64,000 bases of DNA from Acidobacteriaceae bacterium (GCA_003131585.1 PKVW01000051.1:10506-74505), one strand, 5' to 3'. Positions 46,552 through 55,250 are shown, numbered from the stretch's first letter. The notes: generated by a model from the letters alone, not told the origin. Program-made: numbers and translations.

Positions 46552-46800
46552 TCATGTTCGACCGGCGGCCTTCTTTCGCACCTTGGTTCCGGACGTTTTT
46601 CTCGTCCTCTTTTTTCCTTTCAACCGCTTTTTCGGTCGAGGAGCACTTTTTTTCTTTGCTTGACGACTGCTGCGCTGTACCCCTTCCGGGGCGGTGGGTA
46701 TCATTCCTTGAGCGGTCTTCACAACGGAGCCTACAGCGGAGCCAACACCTTTGGCGATAGTGGTGATCAAGCTGTCGTTGTTCGAACGTTTTCTTGGCAT
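46552..46800 (-). CDS. Lys/Arg-rich small basic protein (histone H1-like tail)
   Basis: 82 residues from ATG at 46800 (MPRKRSNNDSLITTIAKGVG). The first half has a short amphipathic helix (GSAVGSVVKTAQGMIP); the second half is very basic (KKRLKGKKRTRKTSG). It has the look of DNA- or RNA-binding tails of histone H1-like proteins, but no family is certain. The ATG has AAGGAG upstream. It lies between the DUF892 and YtxH genes on the same strand. Confidence 0.75.
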   Translation of the reverse strand: MPRKRSNNDSLITTIAKGVGSAVGSVVKTAQGMIPTAPEGVQRSSRQAKKKSAPRPKKRLKGKKRTRKTSGTKVRKKAAGRT

Positions 46801-46855
46801 GAGTTCTCCTTAGCTTGCGAGCGACCTCTCACAAAGGAACCGGTTTGAGAGTCTC

Positions 46856-47110
46856 TTAACCTGAGGCTTCGGACGTTCGGTAGGCCTCTTTGCCTGCGTC
46901 GATGGCTTCCGCGACGTTTTCTTTCCCTCTGTTAGCCAAATCCTTGACCTGAGCGCGAACTTTCTTACCGGCGGATGTGACCTGGTCCAGTCCACCCCTG
47001 GGTTTGCCGGCGACTAGTTCCTGAGTGTCTTTGCCCGACTGCGGGGCAACCATTAAAGCAGCAACTGCGCCAACACCCAATCCAGCTAGAAATGCCCATT
47101 CTGTTCTCAT
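46856..47110 (-). CDS. YtxH domain-containing protein
   Basis: 84 residues from ATG at 47108-47110, chosen because AGGAGGG lies seven bases upstream; a TTG two codons earlier is the alternative. N-terminal membrane segment WAFLAGLGVGAVAALMVAP followed by SGKDTQELVAGKP and a coiled amphipathic helix (KKVRAQVKDLANRGKENV), the usual YtxH pattern. Such proteins are associated with general stress in Bacillus; function unknown. It belongs to the small stress-type group on this strand. Confidence 0.88.
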   Translation of the reverse strand: MRTEWAFLAGLGVGAVAALMVAPQSGKDTQELVAGKPRGGLDQVTSAGKKVRAQVKDLANRGKENVAEAIDAGKEAYRTSEASG

Positions 47111-47289
47111 TGTCAAACCCTCCTTAGATTCGTAAAGGGCGGAGCCTCAGCCCAGCCTCGGCAGCGCAACCCGAGCCACATTTCAGACGCGCGGCCCGGC
47201 AGCACCAATTGTGAGAAAGACAACTCCCCAGGATCGCCGGCGGCGGTTGCCACCGGCGACAAAGTTCGGAATCATTACTTGCACCCAGC

Positions 47290-48372
47290 CTAGGCAGCTT
47301 TGCGTGTTTCTTCCTCGTTACTCTTGCTTTGGTCGGAGCTCGCATCACGGGTAAAAGAAAGATTTGGGGCGTCCGCCCGCTCCAAATTCTTGCGTTTTCT
47401 CCACCTGCTGAGAAAAGGGAACATTGTGCCAATGACGAGTACCAGCACGCCAAACGCAATCAAGAGCCACAAGGACCAGCCCCTGGAAGTCGCAGTGGGT
47501 GTAGTGGCGACTGCAGCAGGTGTGGTGGCAGCCTCCGAGGATGTGCTGGCAATCGTAGCGGGTGTGGTGGAGGCTGCAACGGGTGTGCTGACAGGCTCCG
47601 AGGACGGACTGGCACTCACAACGGGTGTAGTGCTGGCTGTGGCGGGTGTTTCTGACCGTCTCCGAGGACGTGCCGCAGGTGTGCCGGGAGTCTCCGCGGG
47701 CATGCTGACCATCGCGGCGGGGGCAGTTGCCTCCGCGGCGGGTATGGCAGCAGTCTCCGCAGGTGAAGTAGCGGCCGCAGCGGGTGTGACGACAGTCTCT
47801 ACGGGCGGAGCAACCTCTGCAGCGGGTGTGACAACAGTCTCTGCAGGGGGGGTGACAATCGCAGCGGGTGCAGCGGCGGCCGCAGCGGGTGTGCCGGCGG
47901 TTTCAGCAGGTGCCGGGACAATCGCAGCGGGTGCGGCGGCAGTTTCCGCTGGCGTGGTGACAATCGCAGCCGGTGCAGCAGCGGCCGCAATAGGTATGCT
48001 GGCAGTTTCCAGAGGCGTGCTGACTGTCGCAGTAGACGCAGCGGCGGCCGCGGCGCAGTGTTCGGAGATCATGTTCAGTTCGGTGACGGCAAAGCTGTTA
48101 TCGGCAGCGGCGGAACTCACTCCGCTTGCTCTGTGCCCGATGAGGGTTACCTCATGGCTGAGATGTTGCTTGAGATCGACACTGCTGGTAGTGATCTTGA
48201 AAATGTGGCCGGTGTTGTCTTCCACAACTGTGTAGTTACCGTCAGAACCACCCAGGCAACCCTTAATGTTGGTCTGGTCTGTATTCATATTGCTGCTCGC
48301 CGCGGGAGTCTGTGCAAACCCCAGCGCGACCAGCACGGCCGGTAGAACGATCAAAAGGAATGCTCTCTTCAT
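47290..48372 (-). CDS. Exported Ala/Pro/Thr-repeat protein with C-terminal membrane anchor
   Basis: 360 residues from ATG at 48370-48372 (MKRAFLLIVLPAVLVALGFA, signal peptide). A small OB-like or beta domain follows (IKGCLGGSDGNYTVVEDN, GHIFKITTSSVDLK). Residues from about 120 to 300 are degenerate repeats of the type PAETxxTPAAxxxxPAAIV. A membrane segment (LWLLIAFGVLVLVIGTMF) and a basic tail (RWRKRKN) end the protein. The repeat tract looks like a surface stalk or wall-spanning segment. No family is recognised for the repeats. The antisense strand stays open for over 300 codons because of the repeat composition and is not a gene. Confidence 0.7.
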   Translation of the reverse strand: MKRAFLLIVLPAVLVALGFAQTPAASSNMNTDQTNIKGCLGGSDGNYTVVEDNTGHIFKITTSSVDLKQHLSHEVTLIGHRASGVSSAAADNSFAVTELNMISEHCAAAAAASTATVSTPLETASIPIAAAAAPAAIVTTPAETAAAPAAIVPAPAETAGTPAAAAAAPAAIVTPPAETVVTPAAEVAPPVETVVTPAAAATSPAETAAIPAAEATAPAAMVSMPAETPGTPAARPRRRSETPATASTTPVVSASPSSEPVSTPVAASTTPATIASTSSEAATTPAAVATTPTATSRGWSLWLLIAFGVLVLVIGTMFPFLSRWRKRKNLERADAPNLSFTRDASSDQSKSNEEETRKAA

Positions 48373-49000
48373 GGAATCCTCCGAAGATTCTCGCCTTGCG
48401 GCGATGTGACATTTCGCTTGGGATTTAAATTCTGCTTCCGATTCTGATGTCGAACCCTCGGGGCTTTCGGGCTCCGGCCTGAGAACTTGGAGCATCCAGG
48501 TGAAACCACCCAATCCTATTCGGTAAAAATCTGACCGTCTGTTCCAAACCGCTCACATTCAGGTCTGCTCACATTTAAATATAAAGGGAGCCGAACCAGA
48601 CCTCGATTAGAATCTGCCCGATGAGTCTGAGACTCGCGGAGCATCTCTCGTTGGGGCCCGATCCCCTCGACTAAGCTCGGGGCAGGCTCTTTGCAAAACG
48701 CGCAAAAGATGGGCACCCTCTTTTAAGATGGAATGTAAGTTTTAAGTTAAGCGATGGAATGTAAGTTAGTGATGGAATGTAACTTTAAGATGGAATGTAA
48801 GCTAAGATGGAATTTAAGTGCGCCCCTCCGCAGTTATGCCTCGCGGCGAGACATGGGCCACCGGCAGCTTGACAATGGTGGCGCGTGAGCCTAGCCTTGT
48901 AATTGAGCAAGTATCTCTTCTTACTCTTTCAGGTCCTCTGAACTAAGTCAGCCCATCTGAAGCTTTCTCCTCTTAGAGTTCTCCAAGGAGGAACTGCGTT
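48373..49000. other. Gene-free region upstream of hsp20 with 18-bp periodic repeats
   Basis: 628 bases between divergent genes. No supported gene. It holds five copies of a GATGGAATGTAAG motif (48727-48820) and presumably the hsp20 promoter near 48900-48980. Confidence 0.7.
48727..48820 (+). repeat. GATGGAATGTAAG tandem repeat x5
   Basis: Copies start at 48727, 48753, 48771, 48789 and 48806, the last four at 17-18 base spacing. The unit is nearly exact, with variation in the last bases. It lies about 180 bases upstream of hsp20 and could be an operator array or a simple decayed minisatellite. Confidence 0.9.
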
Positions 49001-49501
49001 ATGACCCTATTGACCCGTTGGGAGCCTTTCCGTGAATTTTCCACCATGCAAGACCGCCTGAACCGCATGAACCGTCTTTTCCGTGAGTCCTATAGCCCCG
49101 AAGGCCCGGAAGAGGCGTTGACCACCACCAGCTTCGCGCCGCCGGTGGATATCTACGAAGACGAGCACAGCATTACTTTGAAGCTTGAAGTCCCGGGCAT
49201 CGACGAAAAAGACATTGATGTCCGCATCGAGAACACCACCCTCACCGTCCACGGCGAGCGCAAGATCGAGAAGGACGAGAAAGAGGAGAACTTCCGTCGG
49301 GTCGAGCGGCAATACGGAGGCTTCACCCGGTCGTTCACGCTGCCCAGCTCGGTAGATCCGGGGCAAGTGAGCGCCGACTATGAAAAAGGCGTGCTGAAGA
49401 TTAAGCTCGCCAAGAAGGCGGAAGCCAAGCCCAAGCAGATCAAGGTGAATGTTGGCAGTGAGAAGACCCTCGAAGCCAAGGTTCACGGCAAAGCCGCATA
49501 G
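49001..49501 (+). CDS. Hsp20/alpha-crystallin small heat-shock protein
   Basis: 166 residues with an excellent Shine-Dalgarno (AAGGAGGAA). Holdase chaperone that binds unfolding proteins without ATP. The alpha-crystallin domain spans about 45-140: PPVDIYEDEHSITLKLEVPG, DIDVRIENTTLTVHGER, SFTLPSSVDPGQVSADYEKG and the GVLKIKLAK strand; the partner-binding IXI-type motif is in KQIKVNVG near the C-terminus. The N-terminus (LLTRWEPFREFSTMQDRLN) is typical. Preceded by the repeat array and followed by a terminator. Regulation is probably heat- or stress-dependent but no HrcA (CIRCE) site is visible. Confidence 0.97.
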   Translation: MTLLTRWEPFREFSTMQDRLNRMNRLFRESYSPEGPEEALTTTSFAPPVDIYEDEHSITLKLEVPGIDEKDIDVRIENTTLTVHGERKIEKDEKEENFRRVERQYGGFTRSFTLPSSVDPGQVSADYEKGVLKIKLAKKAEAKPKQIKVNVGSEKTLEAKVHGKAA

Positions 49502-49545
49502 AGGCCAGCGCCTGATCGCCAGTGGCGAACGGTGAGAGAGAGAAA

Positions 49546-49585
49546 TGGGAGGCGGCTAACAAACGCGCCTCCCAATTTGTTTGTG
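49546..49585 (+). terminator. Terminator after hsp20
   Basis: TGGGAGGCG (49546-49554) pairs with CGCCTCCCA (49566-49574) and is followed by ATTTGTTTGTG. Confidence 0.8.
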
Positions 49586-49669
49586 CTCCCGCCCAAAATC
49601 TTGTCAAGACCCGCGCCGCACTTCGTCCGCCATGCTAAGTTGCGGACGGGACGTATGGAGCCGCTTGGT

Positions 49670-49969
49670 CTAGTGATTATCCCGATGATCTCGATCGTCG
49701 GGATGGGCATGTCGCCAGTTCCAGTATTGCGACTGCTCGCGTCTGTTGGCCTTCGAGTATTCGCGAGCATCCCTGTGGTTTTCGGTAAGGTACTGGTTCC
49801 AGGCGCGATTCTCGTTGTCGTCCCAGTTGTGATAATCCTTGTGCTGTCGATCATAGACTCGGACCTGAACGCTGGCCTCTTGCGGTACCGGCGCGGCCAT
49901 GATTGACATTGGCGCGGCAATAGCGGCGGTTAGGAATAGCGAAGCGAGGTAATGATGCGGTCGGTGCAT
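49670..49969 (-). CDS. Small secreted His/Asp/Asn-rich protein
   Basis: 99 residues from ATG at 49969, with TTTGGAG five bases upstream. Signal peptide HYLASLFLTAAIAAPMSIMA. The mature part is rich in His, Asp, Asn, Tyr and Trp (YDRQHKDYHNWDDNENRAWN, QSQYWNWRHAHPDDRDHRDN). No family is certain; the composition suggests metal binding or a surface role, but this is only inference. The frame on the opposite strand (49532-49906) is a shadow. It is convergent with hsp20. Confidence 0.75.
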   Translation of the reverse strand: MHRPHHYLASLFLTAAIAAPMSIMAAPVPQEASVQVRVYDRQHKDYHNWDDNENRAWNQYLTENHRDAREYSKANRREQSQYWNWRHAHPDDRDHRDNH

Positions 49970-50243
49970 GTGGTCTCCAAATTCAGAATGTCCGCGGTTG
50001 GAATTGCGGCAGGCCTCAGTGTGCGCCGGGAGGTGGTGGATTAATGTCTCATATAGCTCATGTTTAGTTAGTTCTAATCGAGAGTGGATCCTAGCAGTAA
50101 CGTGGAAGAGCGGCGCTTCAGCGCCGCGTAAAACGTCACAATCAGTGCGGGCTTCAGCCCCAGTTGTCGGCGGATGTGAAGTCTCGTGAAAATGTCGTCA
50201 GCGAAAACTCCACCCGCGTTGCGACGAACGCACGGCCAACTCT
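49970..50243. other. Intergenic region with REP-like hairpin
   Basis: 274 bases. Contains a perfect GC hairpin (50110-50127) followed by GTAAAACG, and a second short palindrome in GGGCTTCAGCCC near 50148. No gene. Confidence 0.6.
50110..50127. repeat. REP-like palindrome
   Basis: GCGGCGCT and AGCGCCGC pair perfectly around TC. Confidence 0.7.
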
Positions 50244-51275
50244 CTAGCCCGAGACGACCTGTTGGCGGGGCAGCGAAAGTGGAACGATGCCATTCTTAAT
50301 GAGGACGCTGCGGTCGCTGCCTTCGAGGATACCGCGAAATAGATTGTAGACGCCGGTCTCGGCGGGGTTGAAATATTCCCCATGGACAGCGATGCCGTTG
50401 ACGGCAGGGTTAATCAGGTCCGAGCAGTCGACATCCCAGACATTGTCCGGCACGGGGTATGTATCGTCGAGCCCAGCGCGACCGAGGCGGCGTTTGCCAA
50501 AATGTTTGAGGCCAGCGGAAGCCCCGAGCACATTATCGCGCCCGGTGTAGAGAGCGGTAATTCGGTAGCAGAGATTTGCCAGGCCCTCGCCGTCGCCTTG
50601 AGAGACAGTTTCGCCGCTGCGAAAAATGTCGTTATCCACGTCAGCGGCGACCATGATCACCTCCTGCATGAGGCTCACCAGCAGAGGCCGGTTTTTTCGG
50701 GTCCATAAGGCGTTCATCGCGTATTCCAGCGCATAGTTGCCCATGCTGTGGGCGATGATGGAGGTCTTGGCGCGGCACGCATTGTCGAGACTGACGGTAG
50801 CGGCGATCTGCTGCGCTGACATCCAGTCGTAAAGTTCCGATAAAACGTTGGTAAGATCATCGCCCGTCTTGCGAGCTTCCACGCGGTCTGGCAGATAGCC
50901 AAGAAGAGATCCCTTCGAGGGCCAATCGAATGAGATAAGCTCGCCCAGCGAGTTGGGCCCGTCGAAAAGCTGCGTGGCGATGGCATTGTAGCGCGCGACC
51001 GCCTGAAGCCAGTCGTCGTCGTAGCCGTGAATAAAAAGAGTGAGGTGTTTCTGGCTTTCTGTTGGCGTCTTAATGGGATCGGGAAAGTTTCCCGCGACTG
51101 CAATCAGCGCGGCTCGGAACTCATCCATACTGCGCTGCGTCCAAGAGGAGCGGAGTGCGATATCAGCGCCGGACTTCGCCGCGGGATCGAATGTCCAGAA
51201 CGTCAAAGTGTCGAATTTGCAGCCGAAAATATCCTTGTCTGCATCCTGGTTGCGATTTGTAATAAGCCAGCGCAT
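50244..51275 (-). CDS. DUF900-family alpha/beta hydrolase
   Basis: 343 residues from ATG at 51275 (MRWLITNRNQDADKDIFG). The DUF900 hydrolase pattern is seen: oxyanion-type FIHGYDDDW, SFDWPSKGSLLGYLPDR, nucleophile in IIAHSMGNYAL (Ser about residue 175), and Asp in MVAADVDNDIF. The C-terminal His is probably GIAVHGEYFNP. No signal peptide. The substrate is unknown; members are often annotated as esterases or virulence-associated hydrolases. It lies 84 bases downstream of ubiD on the same strand, with AT-rich palindromes (CATGCATATAAGGGCATG) between, so it may or may not share its transcript. Confidence 0.87.
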   Translation of the reverse strand: MRWLITNRNQDADKDIFGCKFDTLTFWTFDPAAKSGADIALRSSWTQRSMDEFRAALIAVAGNFPDPIKTPTESQKHLTLFIHGYDDDWLQAVARYNAIATQLFDGPNSLGELISFDWPSKGSLLGYLPDRVEARKTGDDLTNVLSELYDWMSAQQIAATVSLDNACRAKTSIIAHSMGNYALEYAMNALWTRKNRPLLVSLMQEVIMVAADVDNDIFRSGETVSQGDGEGLANLCYRITALYTGRDNVLGASAGLKHFGKRRLGRAGLDDTYPVPDNVWDVDCSDLINPAVNGIAVHGEYFNPAETGVYNLFRGILEGSDRSVLIKNGIVPLSLPRQQVVSG

Positions 51276-51359
51276 ACATTCCTCTCACCTAATACATGCA
51301 TATAAGGGCATGTATATAACATGAATCTCCTAGTCCGGTCCACTGTTGTAAAGGACGAT

Positions 51360-52916
51360 TTAGTCTATTCCTAACTCCTTCGTTAGTGCCTTCCACTTTC
51401 CGTCGACTAGCGCCTTCGTCTTCGCATCCATAACAATCTCATCAGGCCACGGACGGGTAAAGCCTTCGGTCGGCCATTTGCGGGTAGCGTCGACGCCCAT
51501 CTTGGAGCCGTAGTTGGCGAGGCGGGAGGCGTGGTCGAGCGAGTCGACGGGGCCGAGAGTGAATTGGATGTCGCGCTCGGGATCGATGTGGTTGAGGACT
51601 TTGAGGGTAACGTCGGCGATGTCCTGCACGTCCACGTCTTCGTCGACCACGATGATGCACTTGGTGAACATGGCCTGGCCGAGCGACCAGATGGCGTTCA
51701 TCACTTTGCGGGCCTGTCCGGGATAGGACTTACGGATGGAGACAATCATTAGGTTGTGGAAGACGCCTTCGATGGGCAGATTGATGTCGATCAATTCAGG
51801 AATTGTCAGACGCATCAGCGGGAGAAAAACTCGCTCGACCGCTTTGCCCATGTAGGCGTCCTCCTGGGGAGGTTTGCCGACGATGGTGGTCGCGTAGATG
51901 GGATCTTTTCTGTGAGTGATGCACGTGACATGGAAGACGGGGTAGAGATCTTCGAGTGAGTAGAAGCCGGTGTGGTCGCCGAAAGGACCTTCGGTGCGGA
52001 GTTCGTCGAGGTTGACGTAGCCTTCGAGAACGATTTCGCTGGAGGCCGGGACTTCCAGGTCGACGGTCTCGCACTTGACGAGTTCGACGGGCGCGGCGCG
52101 GAGGAATCCGGCGATCAGATATTCCTCGACGTCCGGCGGCGCCGGGACGATGGCGGAGAAAGTGACGGCCGGGTCGGTCCCAATGACGACCGCAACTTCC
52201 ATTTTGCTGGAGAGGCGATCGCCCTCGGCGAGGACGGACCCGCCGCCGGTGCGGGCCATGATATCGACGGCGGCCGACTTGCCTTCAACCGCAGCCCGCA
52301 TGCGCTGCCGCGCATGTTCGGCTGCGACCTTTTGTTTTTGCCAATGCGCGGCGGTGGTGCGGGCGTCGAAGACCTGGAGGCGGTACATGCCTAAATTGCG
52401 TTTGCCGGAATTGGGGTCGCGGGTGGTGACGCAGGGAAGAGTGATGAAGCGTCCGGCATCCTGGGGCCAGCACTGCAGGATGGGGAAGTCGAGGAGCGAG
52501 AAGTTGTCGCGTTCGATCACTTCCTTGCAAGGGCCGGTGGACACGGTTTTTGGGAAAAACTTGCCCGCTTCGGTGAGGAGCGGGAGCATTTTGAGTTTGT
52601 CGAGGAAGCCTTGCGGAGATTTGAGATCCATGAAGACGCGGATGCGATCGGCGAACTCGTCGAAGGAGTTGACGCCGAGGGCGAGCTTCATGCGGGCTTC
52701 GGAGCCGAACTGGTTGATGAGGACTCGAGAGCCGGGATGACCTTTGACGTTTTGGAAGAGGAGAGCGGAGCCGCCGGGCTTCCCAGTCTTCGACTTGCTG
52801 ACGCGGTCGGTTATCTCGGCGATTTCGAGGATGGGATCGACTTCGGTTTGGATGCGCCGGAGTTCGCCGGCGCGGTCGAGGGCGGCGATCCATTGGCGGA
52901 GGTCGTCGAAAGGCAA
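51360..52916 (-). CDS. UbiD-family decarboxylase (probable menaquinone route)
   Basis: 518 residues, ATG at 52916. Prenylated-FMN-dependent decarboxylase that removes the ring carboxyl group of a prenylated aromatic acid. The family pattern is seen: DDLRQWIAALDRAGELRRI at the N-terminus, PRCC-like core with LFQNVKGHPGSRVLINQFGS, LRTEGPFGDHTGFYS (catalytic Glu and Arg region), PIYATTIVGKPPQEDAYMGK, and VVDEDVDVQDIADV. 518 residues is typical of UbiD/MqnL. With the UbiA-like gene at 37866 it would provide the prenylation and decarboxylation steps of menaquinone formation; other aromatic acids cannot be excluded. Confidence 0.9.
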   Translation of the reverse strand: MPFDDLRQWIAALDRAGELRRIQTEVDPILEIAEITDRVSKSKTGKPGGSALLFQNVKGHPGSRVLINQFGSEARMKLALGVNSFDEFADRIRVFMDLKSPQGFLDKLKMLPLLTEAGKFFPKTVSTGPCKEVIERDNFSLLDFPILQCWPQDAGRFITLPCVTTRDPNSGKRNLGMYRLQVFDARTTAAHWQKQKVAAEHARQRMRAAVEGKSAAVDIMARTGGGSVLAEGDRLSSKMEVAVVIGTDPAVTFSAIVPAPPDVEEYLIAGFLRAAPVELVKCETVDLEVPASSEIVLEGYVNLDELRTEGPFGDHTGFYSLEDLYPVFHVTCITHRKDPIYATTIVGKPPQEDAYMGKAVERVFLPLMRLTIPELIDINLPIEGVFHNLMIVSIRKSYPGQARKVMNAIWSLGQAMFTKCIIVVDEDVDVQDIADVTLKVLNHIDPERDIQFTLGPVDSLDHASRLANYGSKMGVDATRKWPTEGFTRPWPDEIVMDAKTKALVDGKWKALTKELGID

Positions 52917-52976
52917 AGGGTCTCTCTCCTGAGAACGAATAATTATACCGAGTTAGCAGCGACGGCGAAGAAACGT

Positions 52977-53009
52977 CTTGGCCGCGGATTTGCACGGATT
53001 CACGCGGAT
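52977..53009. repeat. Dispersed intergenic repeat (CCGTGCAAATC type), reverse copy
   Basis: CGCGGATTTGCACGGATTCA and neighbours are the reverse complement of CCGCGTTCATCCGTGCAAAT at 41493-41524 with few changes; a third, more diverged copy is at 45084-45116. Confidence 0.75.
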
Positions 53010-53071
53010 AGGACCTACGACTTAACCACGGAGGGCACAAGGGGGTCACAGAGGACTTCAGGAACTATACC

Positions 53072-54325
53072 TTACAGTTTGGAGCGGAGCATGGTGATTA
53101 CGTCGTCGGAGGTGATGACTCCGACAAGTTTGTTGTGTTGGTCGACCACGGGGAGAGTGATGAGATTGTATTTGTCAAAGAGTTCGGCGACCTCGTTGTC
53201 ACCGGTATTTTTGCGGGTGAGGACGAGAGGTTCCTGAGTCAAGGAAAGGAGCGGAGTGCCGGGCTGGGCGAGGACAAGTTTGATCAGCGGCACGGCGCCG
53301 GCGAGAGTGCCGCGGGAGTCGACGAGATAGATGGTGCTGACGGATTCGACGCCGCCCTCGAACTCGCGCATGACGCCGATGGCATTCTCGACGGTGGCGG
53401 AGACGGGGAGGGCGAGGAACTCGGTGGTCATGCGGCCAGCGGCGGTTTTTTCGCGGTGTTCGAGGAGTTCGACGACTTCCTGGCTGGCCCCGGGCTCCAT
53501 CTCGACGAGGATTTGTTCGGTGTGATCCTGAGAGAGGTCCGCGAGAAGGTCAGCGGCGGCGTCGGGATCCATTTCCTCGAGGATGTCGGCGGCGCGTCCG
53601 GAGTCGAGGGATTCGACGATGGACTTCTGGACCTTGGGCTCAACTTCTTCGAGAGTCTCGGCGGCGACATCTTCGTCGAGGGTGCGGAAGACGGCTTCGC
53701 GCTCGTTGGGGGCGAGGTCTTCGACGATGTCGGCGATATCGGCGGGATGGAGCTTGGCGATACCGTCATGAGAAATCTTGAGTTTGATGCGGCGCGCGGG
53801 ATCGGTTTCGATGAGGTCGACAAAACTCCAGGGGATGGTGCGCGGAGGAATTCTTTGCAGCAGGGTATGGAGAGCGGCGCGGGGCGCGAGCCCTTGCAGG
53901 AGGCGGCGGACCGCGCCGCGGACGCCGATATCGACGGATTGGATGCGCAGGACGGCATGAGGGTGTCCGGCTTCTATCGTGGCGTCGATTTGGAGTTCGA
54001 CGTCGTTGACGCGAACGACCTTGCGTCCGTTAATGTCGATGACCTGCTGATCGAGGAGATCGCGTTCGAGGAGGAACAGGCCCTCGGCGCCGTTGGCGGC
54101 GGGCCAGTTCGCGGGATTGGTGGAGGCGTGAATATTGGCGTCAATGGTGGAGACGGCGGAGAAGGGAAGGACCCGGTTGCCGGATTTGGTCTTAACAATG
54201 AACGAGGCGATGCGGTTACGGTCTTCCTGGGGGGCGAGAGTGACTTCGCGAACTCTTCCTGTGACTGCGCCCGATGGGTCATAGACGGTGGCGCCGAGAA
54301 GCTCGGAAAGAGGCAGCGTAGTCAT
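53072..54325 (-). CDS. Soluble PRC-barrel / MgtE_N / CBS protein (no transporter domain)
   Basis: 417 residues from ATG at 54325. Two PRC-barrel-like segments (LPLSELLGATVYDPSGAVTG and QQVIDINGRKVVRVNDVEL) are followed by an MgtE_N-type helical repeat (LHPADIADIVEDLAPNEREA, DSGRAADILEEMDPDAAADL) and two CBS motifs (MTTEFLALPVSATVENAIGV, EPLVLTRKNTGDNEVAELF). The magnesium channel part of MgtE is absent and there is no membrane segment, so it is not itself a transporter. It may sense Mg or nucleotide and regulate a partner (inference). No partner transporter gene is in the window. The gap before it holds the dispersed repeat. Confidence 0.88.
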   Translation of the reverse strand: MTTLPLSELLGATVYDPSGAVTGRVREVTLAPQEDRNRIASFIVKTKSGNRVLPFSAVSTIDANIHASTNPANWPAANGAEGLFLLERDLLDQQVIDINGRKVVRVNDVELQIDATIEAGHPHAVLRIQSVDIGVRGAVRRLLQGLAPRAALHTLLQRIPPRTIPWSFVDLIETDPARRIKLKISHDGIAKLHPADIADIVEDLAPNEREAVFRTLDEDVAAETLEEVEPKVQKSIVESLDSGRAADILEEMDPDAAADLLADLSQDHTEQILVEMEPGASQEVVELLEHREKTAAGRMTTEFLALPVSATVENAIGVMREFEGGVESVSTIYLVDSRGTLAGAVPLIKLVLAQPGTPLLSLTQEPLVLTRKNTGDNEVAELFDKYNLITLPVVDQHNKLVGVITSDDVITMLRSKL

Positions 54326-54479
54326 CCCGGCTAGAGAATAGCGGAGTTTCGCTGGGGAGAGAAATGATTTGTGAGAGATTTAAAAAAAACCATTCGGGGT
54401 ATGTGAAAGATACAGGACCGATTGGGAGTGGGTCTGCCGCGGAGACCGTGGGATAATTGAAAACGACTGGGGGCGGGGT

Positions 54480-55250
54480 ATGGCACTAGAGGATGACATT
54501 TTGAGTTTGGCGCCGCCGAAGGCGGATGTGCGCGTAGCGTATGGCAGCGACCAGAATCAGTTTGTGGATTTGTGTCCGCCGGGGGCGAAGGGACCGCATG
54601 CCCTGGCGATCGTCATTCACGGAGGGTATTGGCGGGCGAAGTACGATCTGGGGTATATGGGGCATCTGTGCGCGGCTTTGACGGCGAAGGGGGTGGCGAC
54701 CGCGAATCTGGAGTACCGGCGGGTGGGGAATGCAGGCGGAGGATGGCCGGGGACGTTTGCGGATGTGCGGGCGGCGTACCAGTTTCTGTTGCAGAATGCG
54801 CCGCAGTATGGGTTCGATGCGCGGCGAGTGGTGGCGATCGGTCACTCGGCTGGAGGTCAGCTGGCGCTGTGTTTGGCGGCGCATGAGACGGGCGTGAAGA
54901 CGGTGATTTCGCTTGCGGGCGTGGTGGATTTGCGGCGGGCGTATGAGCTGCATTTAAGTAACGATGCGGTGGTGGAGTTTCTGGGCGGGACGCCGGCGGA
55001 AGTTGCGGATCATTATCGGGAAGCGGACCCGATGAAGCTGGCGGTTGGGGCCCGGCAATGGCTGGTGCACGGAGCGGCGGACGATGTTGTGCCGCCGGCG
55101 TTGAGCATAGACTATGTGAGCGCGAAGCAGAAGACGAAAGAAGATGCGCGGCTGGTGGAGATTGCGGGCGCGGGACACTTTGACGTGGTCGATCCACGGT
55201 CGGAAGCGTGGAAGAAAATCGACCGGGTGGTAATGGATTCGGTGGGGTAA
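54480..55250 (+). CDS. Alpha/beta hydrolase (kynurenine formamidase/esterase-like)
   Basis: 256 residues, ATG at 54480. The catalytic elements are visible: oxyanion-hole HGGYWRAKYD, nucleophile Ser in GHSAGGQLAL, Asp in HGAADDVVPP, and His in AGHFDVVDP. The early HGGYW and FADVRAAYQFL pattern is like BD-FAE and AFMID/kynurenine formamidase-type esterases. There is no signal peptide. No kyn gene is next to it, so the physiological substrate is unknown. It is divergent from the MgtE_N/CBS gene. Confidence 0.9.
   Translation: MALEDDILSLAPPKADVRVAYGSDQNQFVDLCPPGAKGPHALAIVIHGGYWRAKYDLGYMGHLCAALTAKGVATANLEYRRVGNAGGGWPGTFADVRAAYQFLLQNAPQYGFDARRVVAIGHSAGGQLALCLAAHETGVKTVISLAGVVDLRRAYELHLSNDAVVEFLGGTPAEVADHYREADPMKLAVGARQWLVHGAADDVVPPALSIDYVSAKQKTKEDARLVEIAGAGHFDVVDPRSEAWKKIDRVVMDSVG

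Noticed and set aside
47300-48235. Plus-strand frame opposite the repeat protein
   Set aside because: Its repeats mirror those of the minus-strand protein, which has a signal peptide, a beta domain and a membrane anchor. The plus frame has none.
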